Of a DNA stretch of 64,000 nucleotides, positions 55,880 through 64,000 are shown in pieces. The notes under the pieces were generated by a model. The model saw only the letters and a program-made list of their open reading frames with translations, did not search any database and was not told the origin of the DNA. The stretch is from Metellina segmentata (lineage: Eukaryota; Arthropoda; Arachnida; Araneae; Tetragnathidae), in NCBI GenBank assembly GCA_947359465.1, contig OX375879.1, positions 19,571,798 to 19,635,797 of the forward strand, read 5' to 3'. The position numbers and the translations under genes are program-made. Position 1 is the first letter of the stretch. Each line of letters opens with the position of its first letter.

Positions 55880-57560
55880 AAATTCAAAATGTTTTCTTCA
55901 ATTTATAAACTAGGATGAACGCTGAAAATAATTTAGTTAACTGATAAACTAGGGTGAACAATTCAAAATAATCTTTAAAGTAATAAACTGATGAACAATT
56001 AAAGATATTTTGTTTAATTGATGAATAGGATGAGCAACTAAAGTAATTTTGGTAGATGAAAATAAAGGATAAAAAAAATTCAAAATGATCTTTAAATTAT
56101 TTTACTGGCTGACGTACAGTCAAAAATAATTTCTTTAACCAATAAAGCAGAATGAGCAATAAAAATATTTTTGTTAGCTGATAAACTCGGATGAACAATC
56201 CACAATACTAATTCTTTTAATTGATAAACTAGGATAAAACATTAAAAATAATATCTTTAATTGATAAACTAGAATGAACAGTGAATAATATTCCTGAAAT
56301 TGATAAACAAGGAAGAATACTTTTCGTCAAGGGTTCCGATGGAACGAAAAGTGGTCAAAGAGCGACAAACAGAACCAAATCAGCATGAACAATTCAAAAC
56401 AATTCCTTTAGTTGATAAACTAGGATAAAAAATTTCAAAATTAATATATAAACTAGTCGAACAATGCATAATTTTCCTGAAATTGATAAACTGGGATGAT
56501 AACTTTTCTTCGAGGGTCCCGATGAACCGAAAAATGTTTGTAGAGCGACAAACCAAACTAATTCAGCTGAACTATTCAAAATAATTCTTTAGTGTGCTTT
56601 AAACTAGGATAAAACTTTCAAAATTAATTGATAAACTAGGATAAAACTCTCAAAACTAATTGATGAACTAGGATAAAACTTTCAAAATTAATTGATAAAA
56701 TAGAATAAAACTTTTAAAATTAACTGATAAACTAGGCCGAAAAATTTATAATTTTTCTGAAATTGATAAACGGGGATGGTTACTTTTTTCTGATGAAACA
56801 GAAAATGTGACAAACCGAACCAAATGAGCACGGACAGTTCAAAATAAATATTTGATAAACTAGTATAAAAAATTCAAAATTAATAGATAAACTAGGACGA
56901 ACAAATCATTACTTTCCTAAAATTGATAAACTAGGACGAACAATTAATTATTTTCCTGAAATTGAATGACCACTTTTGTACAAGGGTTCTGACGAAACGG
57001 AAAATTGCGAACTAACGACAAACCGAACCAAAGCAGAATCACTAATTCAAAATAATTATTTTAGTTGATAAACTAGGATTAAACATTCAAAATTAATCGC
57101 TAAACTAGAATAAAACATTCAAAATTAATTGATAAACTAGGACGAACAAATCATTATTTTCCTAAAATTGATAAACTAGGACGAACAATTAATTATTTTC
57201 CTGAAATTGAATGATCACTTTTATACAAGGGTTCTGACGAAACGGAAAATTGCGAACTAACGACAAACCAAACCAAAGCAGAATCACTAATTCAAAATAA
57301 TTATTTTAGTTGATAAACTAGGATTAAACATTCAAAATTAATCGCTAAACTAGAATAAAACATTCAAAATTAATCGATAAACTAGAATCAAACATTCAAA
57401 ATTCATTGATAAACTAGGTTTGACAATTCATAATTTCCGTGAAATTGGTAAACTGATATGATCGCTTTTCTTCAGATGTCATGTATTCTGATGAAGCGAA
57501 AATGGTTGTAGAGTGACAAACGAACCAAATCAGCTAAAAAAATCCATTCTTTCAATTAAT
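55880..57560. repeat. Minisatellite with higher-order repeat
   Basis: A degenerate unit of about 35-40 bases centred on TTGATAAACTAGGATGAAC and CAAAATTAAT repeats dozens of times. A distinct spacer (AAGGGTTCTGACGAAACGG ... GCGACAAACCGAACCAAA) interrupts the monomers at intervals. The two rightmost spacers are 245 bp apart (56981 and 57226), with nearly identical monomers between, so a composite unit was duplicated recently. Confidence 0.85.
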
Positions 57561-57599
57561 AGACTAGAAAGACAGCAAAGTCAACAATTTACCCCTTTA

Positions 57600-57870
57600 A
57601 TTGCTAAACGAGGTGGAAAACAATCAAGATCTTCCACCTCTTGCTACTGCAATCTCCCTGAAGAGCGTGGCAGAAAGAGTCGGGCTCACCTCTTCTGGTC
57701 CGACCCCAGGGCAAGGGGCCGCTGCGATCGCACCCCTCTAGTGGGAGGCTCTCGGGGTGGAGACTCGATGCAGCATTCCGCGCACACACCCTCACTCGTC
57801 GCAGGTGGTTGCTTCTCCCTCCCGAACAGCTACCCTTCCCGAATGCCATGCTCATTTGGGATAGCAAAAC
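57600..57870. other. GC-rich island beside the minisatellite
   Basis: A sharp rise in GC content (GACCCCAGGGCAAGGGGCCG) immediately right of the array. Open frames on both strands are compositional; no domain recognised. Confidence 0.4.
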
Positions 57871-57905
57871 ATACTGACGGCTTCTTTTATTCTGTGCTTA
57901 AATAG

Positions 57906-60900
57906 TATGCTCGCTTCACGACAGGATTCTTGACTCTCAAAGGTATTTGGGAATTTTATTGCCTTTTCTGTGTCAGTTATTACAAATGGATTACCACAGT
58001 AAACAAATATGTGCAACATGTTTGAATGCGTGGGCTTGACAAGGTTTATTCTTAATTTTGTGCATTGTGTTTGGTTTTGAAAGGATAGTTACGACATTTC
58101 TCGTTATATGATTTTAAGTAGACATTTTTAGTTCTTTAGGAGTAGCTTTAAACAGTGGTTTTTTCTCTCTTTTCGTATCTTTTAATATTTCTGAAAAATA
58201 TTCCTCTTTAAATGTTCTGATTTGGAGTTGATATTTTTTAGTTGTCAATGGATTATCAAGATAAACAAATATGCATTCGATGCTTGAATATGTTTGTTCA
58301 ACAAGATTTATTATTACGTTCATACTTGTGTTTATAAATTTCTTATTGAAGGATATTTCTGAATAATATTCCTCTTTAAATGTTCTGATTTAGAGTTCAT
58401 GTTTTTTAGTTGTTTAAGCAGATGCTTTTGGTTGTGGGATGTTTTACTAAACTACTTTATATATATTTTCGTTGCAATTACGACAAATTATATATAAATC
58501 AATTTTTATTTACTTTATATTTCGTAAGGTATCTGAAAGGGTTTTCGCGTTAGTTACAAAATAACTGATTTCAGCTTTGAATTTAGAGCAAATAACTATA
58601 GTACGGGTATTAAAGTTTAAAAGTAACACATTAAAGAAGTGACCTTTTTCGTGTATCTTCTTTTTGAATGATTTTAATTTGGTAATCAAAAGGAGCAAAT
58701 AATTTACTAATTTTAAAACATCTTATTTGGAATACATATGTTTTATGAGTTTATTCTGTTTTATCTTTCTTAGTCTATTTCCATAACTCTGACGAAAGAA
58801 GATTTCTGAAATTTCACATTACGAAATTTAATTTAGAGTAGATGCTATTTAAGCCAGTAGCTTTTGATTATGGGATGCTTTATTAAATTACTTTGAATAT
58901 TTTTCGTTCTGATTATAACAAATGAAATTTATTACAAATTTTACATTTTTTATAATTTGTATATTTATTTCAAAATTATTTTGTTTGAAACCCAAGACAT
59001 GTTTTTTTTTATATTTCAAATTAGGGCACTACAAGTATGATTTAGAAACAAATTTCTCCACAAATTTCTCCTCTTAATCTATTAAACTTGAAATATTTCA
59101 TCCCTATTCATTTCGAAATTGTTATTTGAGGTCTGATAAAAAAGTAAAACAAAATACTATTCGTATGATTGGTATGCAAATAGATGTTTTCTCAGTATTT
59201 CATACGATATTTACTATTTTTTCTATTAATATGTTAATTTAAATCTCAATAAATTATTTTTGAAAATTTAATTTACTCAAATAAAATTGAAGCAAATTGC
59301 TTATTCTGTGGTTATTATTTGAAGTTTGTACTGTCGTTTTTTGCGTTTTTATTAGGGACTGGCAAATTTTAATCTTATTTTTCCATCTGTAATTAATATT
59401 GACACTTAAAGGATAAATATAATTTGCAAACATTTGCCCATTTAAGGAGCATTTGAAAAATAAATCAAAATGATTATTGAAATTTATATTGTTATCTCGA
59501 GAACCCTTTAACTTTGATGAACCCTAGATAATTTTCTCTTTAAATATTCCTAAAGGTAAACTAAAAGAAGTTTTAAAATTAAAACTACTCTGTGTTAGAG
59601 GGTTATAGCTATTTTTTACCAGTAAGACCTCATCTAGAGTACTTTTCCCCTTATAATTCTTATTTCTATCTTCTAATTTCCCCACTCACATAAAAAGAAG
59701 AAAACAAATTATTTGAATAGTTAAATTTTGTAAAACAATGCAGTTTTCAGGAACATCGCAGACAATATACGAGAGTCGAAGTTTCGTATCTAAAGAATTT
59801 TATTCACTTTTGTAATATGAATGTAACGACACTTTTTACAGATCAGTGCTGAAATTTAATTACAAAATAAAACATTTTAAGCCTTAAGAAGTTTTTTTAT
59901 CTTCATTGAAACTGAGTAAACTTAAACAGATAGAATTTGATGTTCTTCCTATCTTGAAAAATAAGTTTCTAAACCAAGAGGTGATTGAAAATAAACTTTT
60001 CTAGTTGCGTCTCGTTTTATTTCTCTAGGCATTGAATTTGTCATTAAATGTCTTCAGAGTGTCATAGAATTTCAGCATTGATTTGGCAAAGTTACATATT
60101 CCAATGCGAAATACATTTTTGCAAAGAGATAGAGCCAAAAGTAGTTTCTGTAAAACTGTTTTCATTACAATAAGAGAAATGTAAAGGAGAAAACAATATT
60201 ACGTTAAGGCTAGTCAGATTTAGCGACTAGGCTGAGTTCCTGCAAGGTTTTCAAAACATTTACAGTTTTCATTCAGAACTGTAGGGGCAGTGGAGGTTGT
60301 ATTTCCTTATTCGTCATTCAGGGGAAGGCCGAGATGGTTTTGGGTGTGGTTTAATTCTCACGAATTTCTCAAATTCTCAGTAATTGAGCACTGATAATCC
60401 TAACCTGCTATTTTGATTTGCATGAATTAGTTTTCTAAACATTGATGATATTTAAATATATTGTAGGATTATGTACAACTGTATGTATGATTAAATAAAA
60501 AAAATACATCATTCATTGGATGAGTTTTAAAGAAGCAGAAATAAATTAAATGAGTTTGTTTCAAATATTATTCTTATGCTTGTGAAAATTATTTATAAAT
60601 AAATGTTAAAAACTTATTCCAAAATGTAAAAATTCAAACCATTATTTTGCGAAATCAAGAACATAAACAGAGGGACAACTAGAAGTTAAAAATTCAAATA
60701 CTAACGTAAGTGAACTAAGCATAAATTTAATTAAAAACTTTAAAATTGGAATTCCAGACGGAGCATAAACAGAATAATTACATATAAGTAAAAGAAGGGA
60801 ACAATTGCTTGTGAATATGAGTTATTCAACATTATTTTCATTACCTAAAATTGTAAATATTTATAATGGTTATGTATCGATTAGTTTTGATAATGTTTAT

Positions 60901-63900
60901 ATTTCGTCTTGTTAAATAAGTCTAGTATTGCTTTTCTTGCGCAACCCACAAAATGACTAAATTACCAAATCTATTGGTTGAAAGAATTCTAAAGTTATAT
61001 TATACACGAAGTTAGTGGTCAAGAAGGGGGAAACTGCCTCGTTCGGTCAAGAAGACCAAAATTGGTTAGTTGGGTAGTTGATTAAGACAGTTAAAACTGA
61101 TTAGAAGTCAATCATATTTACAGAAGTCCATCTATTCGAAGAACGTATATATGCGTATGAAAGCCTTAGCGGGGGTAAAAACGTATTTATAACGTTGCAG
61201 CGAAGCTCGTAATATTACCGATTTGGATAATAGAATAAAGAATTCTTGAATATGCTATTTTTATTGCACTAATAATCTCCCAATAGCATTGTAAACTTTT
61301 ATAATGTCTATGTAGATTACTTTTGTGATAATTTTTATCTTTTCTCTTGTTAAATAAGTATTTTTTGTGAGAGTATCCATTTTTCTTAGTTTTGTTTGTG
61401 ATCACAACGAATGTTGAATTAGAGATTTGATAAGAGATAATTTCTAACTTGCTTATAAGATTCGGGAAATATTTTCAAGCATTTCAGTTGTGATAAATTG
61501 GAAAAGAACTAATCTTTAAGAATCAACGCTTAAATTCCCTCTTAATAGCACGAAGCAGATAATATCAGGAGGTTTACATTTAATTAAAAAATGTTACGTA
61601 AAAATCCACGCAGAAAATTAATATTCCTTATATCGGTCACATAGAAATGAAACTATCAAAATCAGACAGAGAAACGCATTACTTTAAATTAACAAAGAAT
61701 AAAATTTGAATTTTTACCGAGAAGAAATAATGATACAAATAAAATTCAGTATTTAATTGCATTTAAAAACAAGCATAACTCTTCAACTCAACTTTTATGA
61801 CAATACAAATAATAATAAATGCGCTGCATGTACATATAATACATATAAATACATATAATAATAACACCACAAATACATTTTGAAGTTTAAATTTTATTTT
61901 TTGCTGCATTTAAAGACTTAAGAGTTATTAAATCCAAATCTACAATTTAACTGACTAATAAAACGCGATAAAGATAAAATGTCATAAACACTCTTTTTAA
62001 ATGTTGTTTTTTATTTTTTTATAAAGTACAGAGTTAAAACTTAAGTTTGTACTACGTATCATAAAGCTTTTCGTATTATATTACATAAGCTTCGGCTTTG
62101 AGTAGGAAATCGTTAACTGAAATTTTTGAGCTCATTAACTGACATGACAAAACACTAAATGGTCATTTTCATAGGAAATACATTGTCAAGTTCCACTATG
62201 ATTTTAATGTTTATTGTTTTTGTTGCTTGATGTAATACTAATAGTCTTTGAACATATGCATTGTAAAATTATTTTGTTGTGAGTTAATGAGTTTCTGCTC
62301 GAAGTCAACGATATGAATCAAATTTATGTTTCATTATATCATATTTTATTCCTGAATAAAACGTATTTCAGTATTCATTGTTTAACCTAAGGACTAACTG
62401 TTTTTTACTGACGAAACAATTGGATGCTTAATAATAAATAACACAATAAATATCTCTAATTGTGTTCTAAAAACTTTAGTAATTTCTAAATTTAGGGTTT
62501 TAGAGTTTTAAATTTTATGCAGGATATATATTTCTAACAAACAATTTAGATAACCTACCCATTTCATGAAACTTAATTTGTAAATTGTTTACATTCATTA
62601 TAAAAAAACAGCGGTTTTATCTACAAGTTATTTTTGTATGATTTCTGTGATCTCCTAAGTATTGCTGCATTTTATATTTAATGAAAGATTCCATATTTTT
62701 ATTTCATTCATATAATTGAGACGAATATTGTATACAATTATATTGTTTATTCCAAGCACTGCAATTTTATTTTTATTTTACCTCTATTTACACAAAAATA
62801 TTTAATAATTTGGATTTAAGACAAATGAAAAATAAGATCTATAAAGTGAGTGCTAAACATTACATTCAAGAAGAAAAATATCTGAAGTCTTAGATATAAA
62901 TCTCAATAGTAAAAAGAATGGAAAAGAAAATGAGAAATTTATTGTTAGAATTATATTTTCTGTGAATTTAGATTTACTTTTAACCACACTCTATTTCAGG
63001 TGTTTAACACTGTTGCATTAGTTATATAAGATGATTAAATTTGAAAAATTTATGCAAATTTTTAAGTCTCAAGGCAAAAAATTAAACTTCTTCAATTAAT
63101 AACAATAGCGACACAATTTTAGTTTCTCTTCAACGAAAATAAAAGCTATACTTGCCGTCAGGTCTAAACTATGTAAATAAATTAACTGAAGCAATATTTT
63201 TATTATAACATTAACTGCACTTTAATTTTTCTGTATAACGTTAACTGCACTTTTATTACTGTCTACTACAATCAATCGAAAGATAAATATCAAGCAAGGC
63301 CTAAGGGTTTAAACCAATTTAATACATTTAAGTGCTTTCTTCATATACTCTTTTGCTCACCATGGAATAATTCTATATAGAGAAATCTTTTACAAATTCA
63401 TTTGGTACCTATCATATTAACATTTAAGAATTAGCGATTACTTTTGAATCTATTTAACTTCTTTAATGACAGATACGTTAGACAATCATCTTGATTTTTG
63501 TATAAAACTGGTAAATAAAAAAATGCAGTTTTCCCAGGGGAAATAGGTTCTAGACTGCGTCTCATGAAACGAAATTGCGTAAATTGTGTCCCTGAATAAA
63601 TTTACAGAATCGTTTTTAGCAATTGTCTCTTAGTGATAAAAAAAGATGTATCTGCATTATCTACAAGGAATTATTCCTAAATTTTTTTTTACTGACTTAT
63701 AAAAGATTTTTTTTCTGTTCTTTTTTCTAAACAGTTTGTTTTTACTGAAAATTTGTCTTGTCTGTAGTATATATTCCTCTTCGTTTTACTTCTATGTCTC
63801 TTTTTGTCTAACAATTATCATAGCTACACGAATTTATAATATTAAAAGTACAAATAATCTATATAATATGACTTTTTGTATCGAAATATTCTGTAAGGAA

Positions 63901-64000
63901 AGTTAGTCCATGTTAACTAACAAGAATCCTTGCGCATACAAAGAAAAGTTTTTTCATCCAAAGAGCAATAAAAAGCTTTTTAAGAATATAATATTCTGTT
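57906..64000. other. AT-rich stretch, nothing recognised
   Basis: About 6 kb of very AT-rich sequence with only short chance frames. A local duplication recurs near 58195 and 58370 (ATATTCCTCTTTAAATGTTC). I see no exons, transposon termini or RNA genes. Confidence 0.5.

Noticed and set aside
57513..57905. Frame of 130 codons over the right-hand GC island
   Set aside because: It starts in the minisatellite, and a comparable frame exists on the opposite strand, as expected from base composition.
1..64000. Search for CRISPR-like arrays and prokaryotic operons
   Set aside because: Repeats here are tandem minisatellites or dispersed transposons without unique regular spacers, and gene structure is eukaryotic.

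Overview
The window looks like nuclear DNA of an arthropod, most likely a chelicerate such as a spider (inference). It is AT-rich, with small exons separated by long introns and canonical GT-AG junctions. It is crowded with Tc1/mariner, hAT, piggyBac-like, LINE and tRNA-derived SINE copies and carries one complete LTR retrotransposon. There are no bacterial or viral gene blocks, rRNA genes or CRISPR arrays, and no credible functional tRNA genes.

Three host genes are supported. (1) UXT, a prefoldin-like protein, is encoded in one coding exon at 9380-9835 (+). (2) An Fcf2-domain gene of the DNTTIP2/TdIF2 family, involved in pre-rRNA processing, has six coding exons between 11781 and 28125 (+). 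All its splice phases agree and give 271 residues. (3) The 3' portion of a RasGEF (CDC25-homology) gene has ten exons between 43073 and 47475 (+); its 5' exons are not recognised here. A weaker minus-strand gene candidate (about 6077-8560) may lie head-to-head with UXT across a short stretch holding CCAAT boxes.

Region by region: 1-4545 holds a broken Tc1-like transposon, a palindrome, three diverged copies of an unknown repeat, a 260-bp MITE and the 3' end of a LINE. 4546-11780 is mostly single-copy AT-rich DNA with UXT. 11781-28125 is the Fcf2-domain gene, whose introns carry SINEs, a foldback element, a hAT derivative, two LINE copies in inverted orientation and a deleted mariner-like element. 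28.4-34.4 kb is a nest of SINEs inside SINEs, with a hAT element and a piggyBac-like MITE inserted into SINE sequence. 34457-40558 is a complete, apparently young Ty3/gypsy-type retrotransposon. 43-47.5 kb is the RasGEF gene, with a frameshifted mariner-family element in one intron. 48-57.6 kb holds more SINEs, a dispersed repeat with a 16-bp palindrome, two minisatellites and three GC-rich islands. 57.9-64 kb is an AT-rich stretch in which I see nothing.

The most notable object is the retrotransposon. One open frame encodes Gag, protease, integrase, reverse transcriptase and RNase H in that order, so integrase lies upstream of reverse transcriptase. This is the copia-like domain order attached to a gypsy-type polymerase, as in the Gmr1 group. 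Its LTRs look identical, it has a 5-bp target duplication, and its primer site fits tRNA-Ser. The second notable theme is two SINE families with different tRNA-like heads and a common body, with target duplications showing that one family inserted repeatedly into the other.
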